A stretch of 64,000 bases of DNA, taken from the NCBI GenBank assembly GCA_037576195.1, contig CM075104.1:1990775-2054774 (forward strand), written 5' to 3'. This DNA comes from Phytoseiulus persimilis. Taxonomy: Eukaryota > Arthropoda > Arachnida > Mesostigmata > Phytoseiidae. The notes beneath the pieces are model-generated. The model saw only the letters and a program-made list of their open reading frames with translations, ran no database searches and was not told the origin of the DNA. Shown here in pieces: positions 45,109 to 57,600 of the stretch. Positions within the stretch are counted from its first letter, which is position 1. Each line of letters begins with the position of its first letter. The translations under genes and the position numbers were made by a program.

Positions 45109-47646
45109 ATTCGAACCCGCAACCGAGATTTTGCGCCCTCACACGGACTCGTGGGACTCGCGAGTCCGAGTCTGCGACCCCTAGTCGTAAGTCTCTTGCA
45201 GCTTTGTTTTCCGGCTGAACCTCTCAGCCAGCCCTCAGAAGTGTCCCGGGATCACCTTTCGGTATTGCTTCAGTAACACTCCCTATCGCCTCGCAAATCC
45301 CATTGCGGGCGGTGAGCTTGGGTCTTAAGATGGTTCAGATTCAATTCTGATATAAATTAAATCCTCTTTTTACCACATCTTGCAGCTACCTGGATCGAGT
45401 TCTGAACCTTGACTTAGTCTTGAGATCGACTTTCCTTGAGCGGTGATCCTCCCGAATCCGGAGACAGACGAAGAACAAAGCACGATACCAGAGGACAGGG
45501 TGAGTTTTCAGCGCGTTGAGGGCACCGATCCAACGCAGAACTGAAGGAGGAGGCAATTACGACGAAGTTCGGCATGGGTTTGTTCGAGTAGTTCAACTCC
45601 GTTGCCTAGGGGCATCCGCAGCGAAATAGGCGCTCGTTTGGTCAAGTATGAGGAAGCAGCATCCGCGAGCGACCTGGCGAGTAGAGGTCACCGAGACGCG
45701 AACCTTTTGGTTGTATGCTCGACCGGCTTGCTGTCTTCCCACTCAACTGATCAGACCAGGATCAAACGGATGCGAGTGTGCGAAGTCTCGAAAGAAGGGA
45801 TGGATTGTTCGCGAATGACAAAATCCCTCTCAGTCCTCGTCCGGCCTGTGATCGAAGCGACCGACAGCTGCCAAGTCGACTGCGAGACCCTGAGTGTACA
45901 CGGCTTGATGCTGTAGCGAGATTTCCTCAGGGAAGCAAAGAGTTCATAGGTCTTGAGAAAGGCTAATCTCCGTCTTCCGTATCCCGATTCTGAAATCCGA
46001 GTCTTTACGAATTACACTTTCGCGGGATACTTGCCCACTCGGGTCTCCATCGGCGCTCTGCGATCAAGGTTGGAAGAAATATGCTGAGTTTCCGGGTCCC
46101 TCAGGGTGTGGATCGATTCAACGGCGAACTCCACAAGTTTTGAACTGGCGACTCCGGAAGCGCCCCACTCTCAGAAAGTTCTGTTGAACCTCTGGTACAT
46201 CCACAGGTTCTGTAGGGCTACTCAAAGGGGAGTTAATGGCTTGACGAAAGTAGACCTGCATTCTCGTTGGTGAGAAACGAAGACTCGTGGTCTCGGAAGT
46301 ATCGAAGATGAACGAAAAAGCCTCGCTGGTTTCTTTCAGGGCGGGCAGAGACGGCGGAAGCTAGGCGAATCTGCTGACTCCCGGAGTGCACTGGAACCTG
46401 ATACAGTTTTTTTTCAATTATTCGAGAAGGTAGCCGAGACCGTTGATGTGCTGAGCGGTAGCCGCACCGCGTGCCGCGTTCGAGGGATTCACTCTCAATG
46501 AAGTGGTTTCACTCTAGTCGTTCCCTTCTCTTTCATCATCGTGAGACATTCGTCGGGCGTTTATGGAACGAATTTGGAATTTCATTGTGTCCTTGGAGGT
46601 AGAAGAGATGTTTTGAGACTTCGAGGTTGCTAAAAAAAAATGATCAACTTGGAACACTCCAATCTTCCGACTCCGTTATCCTGAATTCCGTCCAATTCAG
46701 ATGCCTATCCGCGTTTTGTTTTCGTTTCATCAATGCCCGAACAACCTAACCGTGTTCATGATTGTGCTAGATAGTATAAGCTCATGAAAGGACGTTTTCC
46801 CAGCTTATCGCGCTCATCAACTTCCAGGACGAGACTCTTTTTGGGGTTTGGAAAATGATGGATATAGAGGAAGAGTGTGATGACCTAAATTAAGCAGCAC
46901 TAAGAGCTTGACAATGGTTCTCATTGCAGTGAACAATTTTATTTTGGGATTCCCGCCGAACGGAGCTACAGGTCTAGACACGAGCGGGAATGGGAGTGGG
47001 GTTCAACTTCGTGCATTTTCCTCGAAACTGTAATCGACATCCGGAGATTCTGGTCGCATGGATGGCGATGTCTGCACCAGTGCTTCCCGGCCGGGTAAGC
47101 GTGCGCTCCCGTTGCTCTATCGGGCTCAATGGGAAGGAGCCAATGGGGTCTGCGGAATAGAACGGAAGGGAGGGCGCTAGTCGAGCAAGGCTGGTAATTA
47201 CTGATCGAGAGCCCTTCCGCTTGGATTGCCTCGTCTGGTAGTTTCCACACGGTTGAGGTCAACCGAGGGCCAGGTCTCGGTTCCTGCGGACCACCAGCGT
47301 GCGCCTTGCGTTCTCACTGCCCGCTATGAGATGCCTCGGTGAGATCGAGCGTTCGTTCTTTATCTGTCCGCCTCCGACTGATTTCCCATCGCCGTCCCAC
47401 CCGACCGCACGAGCTAAGCAGATGACGGTCACAGCTCGGGAAAGACCGGACACCTCTGAACTGTTTTAACTCACAGACAGACACGACTGTCGATGCACAC
47501 ATGTTTATGTTGAGTCAACATGCGGCTTCGCCCGTGAAATCACTTCCGGTTAACTGGGGACCACGCCCTCTCAAAACAGATCTAGTTTCATCGAGCACCA
47601 TACCAGGTTTGTCAAGAGGCAAGAATATGTATATTTCACGATTCTA
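45109..47646. other. Unassigned sequence
   Basis: No gene, repeat or element end was recognised between the end of the satellite block and the long-inverted-repeat element. Confidence 0.4.
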
Positions 47647-48513
47647 CAGGGTGGTCATCGTAAGTCGGGAATTTTCTTACTCTCTATTATTTTGCTCATA
47701 TATCGGTGGAAAGTTATCCGATTCTGTATTTCCTTTTTCGCGTTCGATAGCGATCTGGAATTATGGCGCATCTTTTTGTCCTCGATTTTCTCGAATCGGC
47801 CCAAAATTGATTTCGCAAATTGGCTCAAAGATTGCCTTTTTTTAAATTAACTTTTCTCAAAAAAGCAGTCGACAAACTTCTGAACTCGACCGATCGAATT
47901 CGTAAGTGCCAAGGTCGACGCAGAATAGGATGCTGCTCAAACGCCCGGCAACTCCAGATAACTAGCTCAGGATCTCTGAGAAGGACGGAGGATCGCTTCA
48001 ACCTAGACCTCTAGATCGACCTTCTGACAAGATCGCGTTCTCTTTGCATTTTGCCCTTATCGCCTCAGGGAAGCCAGATTCGAAAAAATTTTCAACGGCA
48101 AAAAGTTCTAAGATTGGTCCAGACTACCTGACAAAGGAGTTGTCGGGTCGATCCGACAACTTTTATTCTCCCCCCGAAAATCCCGGCATCTCAGTTTTTT
48201 GGAAAAGTTGTCGGATCGACCCGTGAAGCAGGATCCGTTGCTGCGTCGACCCTGGCACTTCCGAATTCAATCGGTCGATTTCAGAAGTTTGTCGACGGTT
48301 TTTTTGAGAAGAGTTGAATAAAAAAAAGGCAATCGTTGAGCCGATTTGCGACGATCAATTTTCTACCGATTCGAGAAAATGGAGGACAAAGAGATGGGCC
48401 ATCCTCCAAGCTATCGAGCGCGAAAATAAAATCCAGAATCGGATAATCCTTCACCGATATATGAGCAAGAAAAGAGAGAGTACGAAAATTCCTGACTCAC
48501 GACGACCACCCTG
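47647..48513. mobile_element. 867-bp long-TIR element with TA flanks, non-autonomous
   Basis: TA lies at 47645-47646 and 48514-48515. The ends are CAGGGTGGTCATCGTAAGTC and the reverse complement of an end reading CAGGGTGGTCGTCGTGAGTC. The arms are 47647-47935 and 48225-48513, about 289 bp each, with scattered mismatches. The 290-bp centre holds a smaller imperfect palindrome near 48138-48159 (GTTGTCGGGTC-GATCCGACAAC), partly repeated at 48206-48224. There is no transposase. TA duplication and a CAGGGTG-type end fit a Tc1/mariner-group MITE. A partial relative is at 8784-9165. Confidence 0.85.
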
Positions 48514-48515
48514 TA

Positions 48516-51050
48516 GTAGAGGAGAAGGCAGATTCCGAGGATTGCGACCTCGGCGTAACTCTCTTCTTCGGACAGAGAGGCAGCTTCCTCATCTCCTTCG
48601 CTACATGAGCCAGCCCCTCCCGATCGCGGCTACGAAGCTGGCTGCCGTGGGGTGCTTCAGCACCGGACTCAGGAGAACAGCTGCTCTCGGCAATGCTAGC
48701 CATCGCAGACTTCTGCTGAGTTCGGATGGAATCACTTTCCGGGAGCTGTGGAGATCCTTCACTTGTTCACCGCGACTTTCTTCACGGCCAGTGGCTCGTT
48801 GGCTCCCAAACAATGGAGTTCTCCCGCAAAATGGCGCCTGGAGCTGATTCCCATGGGATGCGAACTCCCATGCTCGTCCCAGAACTAGGCCGCGGGACTG
48901 CCGGAAGGGTCTGGAATCGGAGGAGAAGGGAAGCCTGATCGCACTTGACTCTCATTCTGAACTCCGTGAAGTCGGTCGTGTCTTAGCTTTCTGCGAAAAA
49001 GATGGGACAGGTAAGCTGCTGAGTGAGGGCAGTCTCTCCCCGGGAAAATTTGGAGCTTCCCGACAGTTGGAAAATACCGACTGGAGAGAGGAGAGGAGAC
49101 TGATTGGGAACTAGGGGTCTGTTCTGGATTCGGCCGACTCAGACGTCTGTCTTCAAGAAGCTGTTTGTTCGGACGCGTGTAGCTTTCGATCGCCTCGATG
49201 CTCAGAACCAGTTACGCAGATGCCTCATGTGGCGGTGTATCGTATGTATAGTAGTGGCAAATGGCTGCCCAGGTAGCCCGAGCTACACTGTGAACATATT
49301 CCTGGCCCACCGTTGATGGAGCGTCACGTTATCTCAGAGGACTTGTTCGTTTTCATCAGCTCCGTCCGCGCGCACCCTTCACCCGTCGGATACTCCGCAG
49401 TTCTCGATTCTTCGAAAACGAATGGAAGCTTCTATCGCTATGCATATTCTCACTGATTCTCCCACAGGCCTCCGCGGGGCTGGAATGAGATCCCAAATCC
49501 TCCGCGTGCTCCACCGCAGGAGCACGTGAACTTCCGCGTAGTATGTGTACGATTCATGAGTGGCAGACGAATGATTCCTCTCATCGATGTGCCTTTTTCC
49601 GTTGTCCCGGCGTCGCGGCACGGGAATCATCTCAATTCCCATCTGTGAGGTCAATGTCAAGTTTCAATTTATTGGTAGATGGTTGCTTTGACGAGGCATT
49701 TGTTTTGGGCAGCTTCGAATACTTGATGCACGGTTTTGAATAATTTCCTCAGCATCTGCTGCTGAAATCTTCTGGAAACGGCGGAGCACATGATATGTGG
49801 AGTCCGAGGCAGCTGGCTCGAGTACTGACACTCGAGTTCAGTGGGAAGTCGCAAGAAAATCAGGGTTTCCAGACGGCCCGCAGGGAAGTTGGGCCACTTC
49901 AAAAGCGTCCGGTTTGCTTGGAATAGAACTCAAATTGATACATTCGGTTGGCTTCGGATCGTAGGGTCTGATCGAAGAACAGAGTATCCAGTTGGCCTTA
50001 CCGAAGCGACACTCCGCAGAAAATCATGCGAAGAGTGACGTGAACTTGTTGAAGCATTGAATGTTGATAACAGTCGCGATTTTATGCCTCTGCTGTTCCC
50101 CCGTTTCTCATCAGACACGACTCCAACGAGGATTCGTAGAGCGTCAAATTAAAAGAGGCAGTTTCAATCCGAATTCACGCTGTGCAGCTCATTGTCTAGG
50201 CTTTCATCGTCAACGTGGCTGCCACTGCTGTTATATTGTTCTCTCTGCGCACGAAGTCATACTACACGAAACTACGGGCTGATCCAAGGAGCGCTGTTAG
50301 CCTACAAAAACAATGACGGAAAACCGAAACATGACAGAAATTCGCATTTTGAACTTCAATTCTGAGGAATGAAGTACTAATCGCTGCTCCTTATTTGCGG
50401 TAGTTTTGGTCACTCTGGCCCGTATTTGGCAGAGGCATTCGCAAATCCGTGTTTCATAGCCAGATTCAGGGAGCTAAATAGACGGATTCCTCTCTTGAGG
50501 AGCCGTTTCGCTGCTCTGAGCGGACAAATCAACTGTCGGAGCAGAGATGACGAGCTACGCCGATGTTGGAGAGCGACGAATGAGAATTATAAATCGAGAA
50601 GATCCGAGAATCAATGCTTGTCGTAAAGTTCCCGGATAGGGCAGGAACCTGCTTCGCGCGGCCACCAGAAACAGAGAATTTTCGGAGAGGAGGAGAGGCG
50701 TTTGATTGCCGTTCTGGAGCCTGACAGATTGGTAGCCGCTGATTCGGTCAACGCGGGTCATTCGAGTGCCCCTCAAGGCGGAATATCGCCGACAGAAGAG
50801 AAGGGGGAGAGTTATTCTCAGATTCATGTCACGTATCGTGTAAATTGCACCGCAAACAAAAGTTCATATTCACTTCACGGGCATACTCTACCCTTCCGAA
50901 ATCTATAGATATGGAAATCCAGGGTCCGTTTGTTTGTTCGTCCTCGATGGACTTCCACGCGATCGATCGAATCAACATGGAACTGGCGGCATGTTGTGGA
51001 ATGTTTCTTGAGGATGGAGGAAGACTTTTTGGGCACAATGAAGGTACTTC
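48516..51050. other. Unassigned sequence
   Basis: No domain or repeat was recognised. Open frames are short and overlapping. Confidence 0.4.
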
Positions 51051-51540
51051 CGGGAACGATCTGACCATTTTCTCAGGAATCTAGGGAGGGGATTCTGAGG
51101 TCGATCTGACCATTCTCTTGGGAGTCTGAAGAGGTGGTCCCGCGATTCACCTCAGCACTTTTTTCGGAGTCTAGGGAGGCGATAGATGATTCCGGGATCG
51201 ATCTCACCTGACTTCTCGAAGTCTAGGGAGTGATTCCGAGATCGATCTGACCACACTTTCTGGAGTCCAGGAGGTGATTCCGGGGTCGCTCTGTTCATGT
51301 TCTTTCGAGTCTCAGGAGGTGGCCCCAGGGTCGATCTCACCACTTTTCTCGGAGTCTGGGGAGGCGATAGGTGATTCCGAGATTTGATCTCACCTGACCT
51401 CTCGAAGTCTAGGGGGTGATTCCGATATCGATCTGACCCTACTTCTTGGAGTCTTGGGAGGTGGCTCCGGAATCGACCTCACCACACTTCTTGGAGTCTA
51501 GGTAGGTGACTCTTCGGTCGATCTAACCACACTTTTGAGG
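51051..51540 (-). repeat. Diverged satellite array related to the 45-bp family
   Basis: There are about ten units of 45-55 bp built on GATTCCGRGATCGATCTSACC followed by ACTTCTYGGAGTCTAGGGAGG. The core GATTCCG-GA-C-ATCTGACC is shared with the 45-bp satellite, but the spacer and unit length differ. This is either an older array or a sister family. Confidence 0.8.
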
Positions 51541-52380
51541 GACAACATTCGCCGAGTAGCCAAATAGGGAGACGGTGCTGGAATGGTGCTGACCCAATGA
51601 ACAGGTGGAGAAGTACCCCCATGTCAGAAACTGCCAGATTGTGTTTTCTCACGTGTACGACCGGGAGACGAATCTCAAGGATGAGGCGCTCCGCGCCGAT
51701 TCTATGCTAGCGGGACTTGGTGGCCACTCCTCAAGCTCTCATGACACTACATGGAAGACGAAGACATCAAATCATGGTACACCAGACTACACGGGGGAGT
51801 TGACTGCTTTCTGACCCAAGCACTTTCGGGACACGGTCACTTCCAATCATACCTCTACAAAATGAATATCAAACTCAGCCCAATTTGCGTTCATTGTGTA
51901 GACGAGACAGACGACACGCCGGAACACACTATCTTCCACTGCACAAAATTCACAGAGAACCGAAGAAAACTAGAAAGTACGATACAGTGTATACCCACAC
52001 CTGGAAACATCGTCGACATCATGCTCGTGAACATCCAGAATTGGAAAGCAGTTGCAGACATGATATCTGCCATTTTGAAAATAAATAAAAAATATGAGAG
52101 AGAACTGGAGACAGGGACGAGTACCACATCATAAATACAACGGATAGATAACCAAAACACACCATGGGACAAGGGTCCCCCGGACGAGCTGCCGAGGAAA
52201 ACTTGGATACCGGTGCTTGAGCCGCGGAGATAAGAGAAAGACTTGGAAACGCGAACAGAATGAACTCTCTCCTTTCAAAAAAAACATGGAAGGCGATGTC
52301 TGTCTGTCAGCACCAGACTCCCGAAGCATGGGACGGTTCGGCCATCGTAGTCGGCCGAACGCCGGCTAGCGTATAATGAA
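51541..52380 (+). mobile_element. 3' end of a third R1-like LINE (copy C)
   Basis: Coding is clear from 51751 to TAA at 52132-52134. It reads KSWYTRLHGGVDCFLTQALS, GHGHFQSYLYKM, then the zinc knuckle CVHC ... HTIFHC with the same C-x2-C-x9-H-x4-C spacing as copy B, then NWKAVADMISAIL. That is the C-terminal domain of R1-group ORF2, from a family clearly different from copies A and B. Upstream, 51541-51750 is probably decayed ORF2. The 3' UTR extends to roughly 52380 (GCCGGCTAGCGTATAATGAA). The 5' side abuts the diverged satellite array; no target duplication could be defined. Confidence 0.75.
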
Positions 52381-55300
52381 GATCGAGTGCATTCGTATGA
52401 GTGCGAGCTCAGACTTCAATTCTCGACCCTCGGAACGACGATGGAGAAAAGTCGAATGACCCCAACTCCTCATTCTCGAGCTGTAACCCTCATTTCAGAA
52501 GGGCGTTCTCAGGGGTTTCTCCCTCGGGACCGGCTTCTGGAGCGCGGAAGCTCGTCTGTAGTAATGAACTGATCATGGGGAACGTGCTTTTGCCCCCTAT
52601 CTCATTTTCGTTAGTGTCGAAAGCATGTTACTCAATGCGAAATACTAATGCTCTGTACTGCATCGAACATCCTACGCTGTCCAGGTGAGCTTCCAGGCAC
52701 GAGCCCGGATCTGGTCCTCCTCGTTCCCGATTCAGGAGTACATACTGCAAAATGGAATCATGCCGCTTCGACGACTAGAGGTCCTCCCGCGACGAGGATA
52801 GCGGAAAGGCATCAAGAAATCCTGCGAAGAAATTCATGCTGCAATCAAGCCAGTCATCACCTAATTATCAACTGTGTGAAATGTCACGTGACTGCGTGGT
52901 CGCTGATAATCTCCAGTGGGAAACTGCCTCTTCATCCGGATATGGAACACATTAAAACGATTCGATGTTCCCTTCTCCCTCGGAAATCCAGGCTGATGTT
53001 GTCAAACCCCTCTCTGTGAGAATTCAGTTCTGGTCAAGGGATGAGAAAAAGCCCAGAGAACAACCTCGTGGAACTTCGACCGGCCGTGTCCGAACTCCGA
53101 GATAATGCCCTCGAATCATTCGTGAGGACCCCGGTCGCGAGTTGTGCTCGTGATCCATATTTGCGTCTTCCTTTTGTCCGAAAAAACATTGAAATCGACC
53201 CAGTAGTCCTCGCTGCTCGCTCACTGCATTACTGGGAACATACTGGTATGTTCAGGTATGAACCTGATTCGAGTTTGCTCTCAAACCAGGAGGAAAGTTT
53301 CCCTGAGTCGAGTGACTCGCGTTCGATTTTCGGGACGAAAATGTGCTGGGATCGCAATGCGATCGGCTCCGCCTAGGGATAAACTCAGACAGATGCTCGA
53401 AGAGATGGCTGAGAGATCACAGAGCGTGATCGATCGGTCGGGTCTCCGTCTTCGTTGACACTCGAGTCAATCGCACACATCCTCACACGGTTTCTGGCCG
53501 CTTCTGGCGAGTGCCGGAGACACAAGCCGCGGCGGGTCTCGGGAATCATGCCCGAACAAATCCAGGTGCTTCGATGATAGCTGGGCTTCGAACTGAAATC
53601 ATCTTGCGGAGGTCGGGGGATGATGCCGGCAGCCCGAAAGCGCGATGCGACGCAGTTTTCTGTCGAGAACGAGAGAACGCGAGTGTTTCTGACTCAAACC
53701 ACTCTCTCCGAGAGAAATTGTTCCTCAACACAATAATCTCACCACTCCTGTCAAGGAAGGCCCACGCGGAATCCGTAAAGGCGTCACGCACTCCACTCCA
53801 AGCTTCCCCCTACTCACCCATTTCCTCTCCAGACGTTATTTGTCAAGTTGACTCCAACAGGGACGACAGAACTCTCTAAAGCTCATTCCTTCCCTAGCCA
53901 GGGAACATCATGAAAAACGAGTGGAAGCTCCAACTGGAGGGCGCTTGCGTCTGCGCCGTGTTTAGTTTGCTCGTGAAACTCCTTTCGAGAGCTATCTGCT
54001 GCTCACGGGGCCCAGAATTTGGCGAAAACGGGAATGTCATCGGGAACGAGCTGTCGTGAAGAAGTTTCTCACGGAGTAATGAAATCATCCTAACGCCTCG
54101 CGTCATCACGCGAGCAGACATCCATCCGGGTTACCTTCCTCCAACATGGGAACGGAACGGCATCGAAATGGAGGACAACGTAACTGTTGATGATTCAATC
54201 AGAGTATCTAAAGGCAAGTTCCCGCGAACATTCCCCCGGCGGTGCGAGGAAGGGACCATGCGAGCAGCCAGACGGGCTGTAGGAGGCGACGAGACTCGGA
54301 TAGTACGTCGAGCTCGGGGCAAGATCTGGGACTGGACAGCTTTCCTAAGCTTCGTCCGTTTCTCTGACTCCGGGGGCTCAAAGCTCGGAAATCTCCCCCT
54401 AGACGACGGAACGACGAAGTCAGGTACTTGAACTGAGGTCTTCCCGTCGAGTGGACGAGATGCTGAAACTCACTGCATATTCGCGCTGACAGTTAAGTGA
54501 TTCTCTGCTCAGAAGGAGCTCGTGGACGGCCAAGCGAGTTGGTGCCGCTACGTCAGTCGGTCACCCGATGTGTGCATTAGGGTGAGGCTTCATATAAATG
54601 CCTTTGGCCTTTGGACCAGGTAACATCATCAATCGCCGCTACTTCCCGTCCCACCGGCGGCTCTCTTCTCTTTCTGCGCCTCTACGCGGACAATTCGCTG
54701 CCTCGGTCGTGAGTCTGTAAGCGAACGTTTCGCCGATTGATTGTCAAGCTCGAACGGAAACGGCGGCGGACGAGGAACGTGAAGAAAATTCCGTCTCAAT
54801 CATCCAGAAGGGAGCCGATCGCTTTGACTATCCCCCCCCCCTCCCCCGCTCCGATGTGTATCAGCAATCATTCTGCGATGCCTCCGCAGTTTTTGCGGTG
54901 AAATATAGGCGCGACATCGGTGTGCTCCATGATCACCTTCTCTCCTTCCGCCTGCTCCTCCGCTTCCGTCATCATTCATTTCTCTGCGCGGAGTTTTTTC
55001 GGCGGCGGTCGTGATGGTAGCGCTAGCGACCTTTTCCGTCATCGCAGTCGTATTGTGCTGACGCGCCAAATTCGTCATGAGGCCCAGAAGAGCCACCACC
55101 GCGTACGACTCGTCCCGCGCCACGAGCGGAAACACAATGAGAGGACCACGGAAGAAAAATTTGCGCTTCCAATTCTGCCTGGGATGCGGTATGCTCCCCT
55201 GGTCAGAGCCGAACGGAGAGACGGAGTCAATCAGTCATGTTGCAGGCAAAAACACCCAGACCCTTCGACGACGAGCAGGGAAGAGTAGGCAGAGAATACA

Positions 55301-57300
55301 CCCTTTCGGATCCGCTGAGACTCAAACAATGGAACTTGTTGTCCTCACCGACTCCACTCACGGCGACCCGACGGACTGAACGCGATCTGTCCAAAGGGAG
55401 TCCTTAAATATTTAAACGAAATGATGGAAGCTCCCGCAGTTCGGAACTGCCCAGTCGTGCAACGGCTCTTAATAATTACAATTAGAGCCGTGGACCACCT
55501 GTACCAGCTTGACTGCGCAGCGACAGCGAACGCGGTTGGAAAGCCGCGAACATTCGCGGTTAGGTAACCGCGGGAAACCGCGACGTTCGTGAGTTCTGGT
55601 CGCGGATTTCAAGCGAGGTGGATTTCTCAGTTTTGTCTGTGCTCGTGCTAGAGCGGTCGGGAGAAGTTCCGGGATCTGAACAAACCCCAGGATCTGTAGA
55701 AGCTGGACCATCATCGGAGGCTCGCGAGCCGCAACACGAACGTAGAGATCGAGAGACTCCATGGCCCTGAATCACTCCACGTCACGTCTGCTGAAGCTTC
55801 GAACCACTTCAGATTCTCATCGTGTCCGTGAAAGTCATGTCTCCGTGGAAACCCCGGCGAGTACTCATCAATGCCTCAGACCTCGAAGCTTATCGATCGC
55901 GGTTCTTGAGTTCAGGCTCCCGGTACACAGCCCCAGCGCTGGATTCCGGTCCTCGCCTGCTTCCCGCGGAGTCTTTCACTAGCTCAGCTCGATTTTGGGA
56001 TGGAAAACTTTCCCGGAGCGGAAATCAAGAGAATTTATTCGGTCAGATCGATCGATTCCACCCATAGAAAGTATACATAGTCACGCGAATGTGAACTCTG
56101 GATTCCTCTAATGAGGAAACCGATAGCCAGCGGTTGGCTCGTCCGACAGGGAAGACTCCGCTCGAAAACTTGAGAACTTCTCTGCTACGGAGCTCAATGA
56201 GGAATGTCGCCCTGACAGGAGCTCAATCGCTAGAATATTCGAACGAATTTCTCAGGAACTGAAGATGTAACCAGCCCCTCACCAAATCCAAATCGAGTCT
56301 GTGATATGAAGCTGATGATGTTTGACAGGCCCGGAGTGATTCAATCGGAGTTCGATCGATTGGAGTCTCCGGTTCCCCTCAGATCAGAGATACATCAGCC
56401 ATCTTAGAGGCAGACTTTTATTGGGAGAATCCTAGTTCCCTGATCCCCAAGAGAAAACACGGATTCAGAATCAATGAAAGGATTCCTCGACAGCTACGCT
56501 GAATGCAGCTGCTGATCCTTGTGAGCAGACGCAGCGATCATCTCGCCCTCCTTGACGAACTTGTGTGGCGCTGTGCCCTGGACGGAGGAACACTCCGTCA
56601 TCGATCCCTCTTCCGCGGAAGGTATCAGCCGAGCCCTAGCTTCGCATGGTTCTCGATTCTCGTCGAACCTTCATGGAGACGACCACACAGTCACGTCAGG
56701 GTTCCGCGGGAGGGAAGGGCAAAATCTCACATCCGGATGCCCCCTGCAAATCTCGTAGGGCTGCTGATTTGAAGGACACCTATTCCGAGGGGCGAATCCA
56801 CTCTTCGCTTTTGAAAGCTCCCGTTTATCCTCACGCTCAAATCTTCCTTCGTTCTTCTTCAACTACGTCTCACAATGACTCATGGACTGAGAATCTTCTC
56901 GCCACTCTTTCCGATTCTCTCATTCACTAAAGAAGTTCTCACCAAAGTGCATTGGGAGCTCCACGCGAAGCTGACTTTTGTTTTTCTGAGAATCGTTGGC
57001 GACAAGTCGCGCGCTTGACGGAATCCGGCCGAAATCGACGTGGCGACCTTGTCGAAGTAATTTACTGTTCTTCCGCACCGCACTAGCGCTGATCTAAAAT
57101 GGGTTCGATGCTCCCCTCGAGAGCACCTCCCTATTCTTCCCGATATCGAGTTGAATTCTGCGCCTATTGATTCAGTGATCGTCGCCCAGCCAACAATACG
57201 ATGAATAGAAGGGGAACAATCGGTTTCCGCGACCATCATACAGGAAACTTCACGGAGATTGTTCCGTAGTTTATGGTTTCATTGACTCGTATTATTCTTG
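52381..57300. other. Unassigned sequence
   Basis: No domain was recognised. A TATAAAT at about 54594-54600, followed by a purine/pyrimidine-mixed leader, could be a core promoter, but no first exon is evident. Short C homopolymers lie at 54831-54846. An imperfect palindrome rich in CGCGGTT lies near 55540-55590. Confidence 0.35.
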
Positions 57301-57328
57301 ATCCGACATCACACATGTGATGTCGGAT
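57301..57328. repeat. Perfect 13-bp inverted repeat with 2-bp spacer
   Basis: ATCCGACATCACA and its complement TGTGATGTCGGAT are separated by CA. Function unknown; it may be a hairpin in the 3' region of the LINE relic just beyond it. Confidence 0.85.
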
Positions 57329-57419
57329 GATATTCCCACCGTGCGGAATCTTCTAGCAGATTCGGGTGTGCTCAGCCCACGCCTGTGGGGCTTGCGTCCT
57401 TCTCGATTCCCCACGATGT

Positions 57420-57600
57420 TCTTCCTCGTTGAATGAGAGTGCTGTGCATTCGAAAAAGATGTGCTGGATGATCTCTTCATCCCCCCCCCCCAACCACCCT
57501 CCACAGTAGGGATGGATGCCTCAGAATCTACTGCCTTACTTCAGAATTGATAGCATTCCTGTCCTAGCTGCGTCCCAATGAGCGTCAGTGACCGATTTTC
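57420..57600 (-). pseudogene. Possible LINE C-terminal zinc-knuckle relic
   Basis: On the minus strand a frame reads AINSEVRQ, then HPSLLWR or HPYCGG depending on frame, a G-rich stretch over a C homopolymer (57481-57491), and DEEIIQHIFFECTALSF. The H-x4-C ending and the preceding small-residue loop match the C-terminal cysteine/histidine motif of LINE ORF2 proteins. No upstream RT or RNase H could be read with confidence. Confidence 0.35.
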
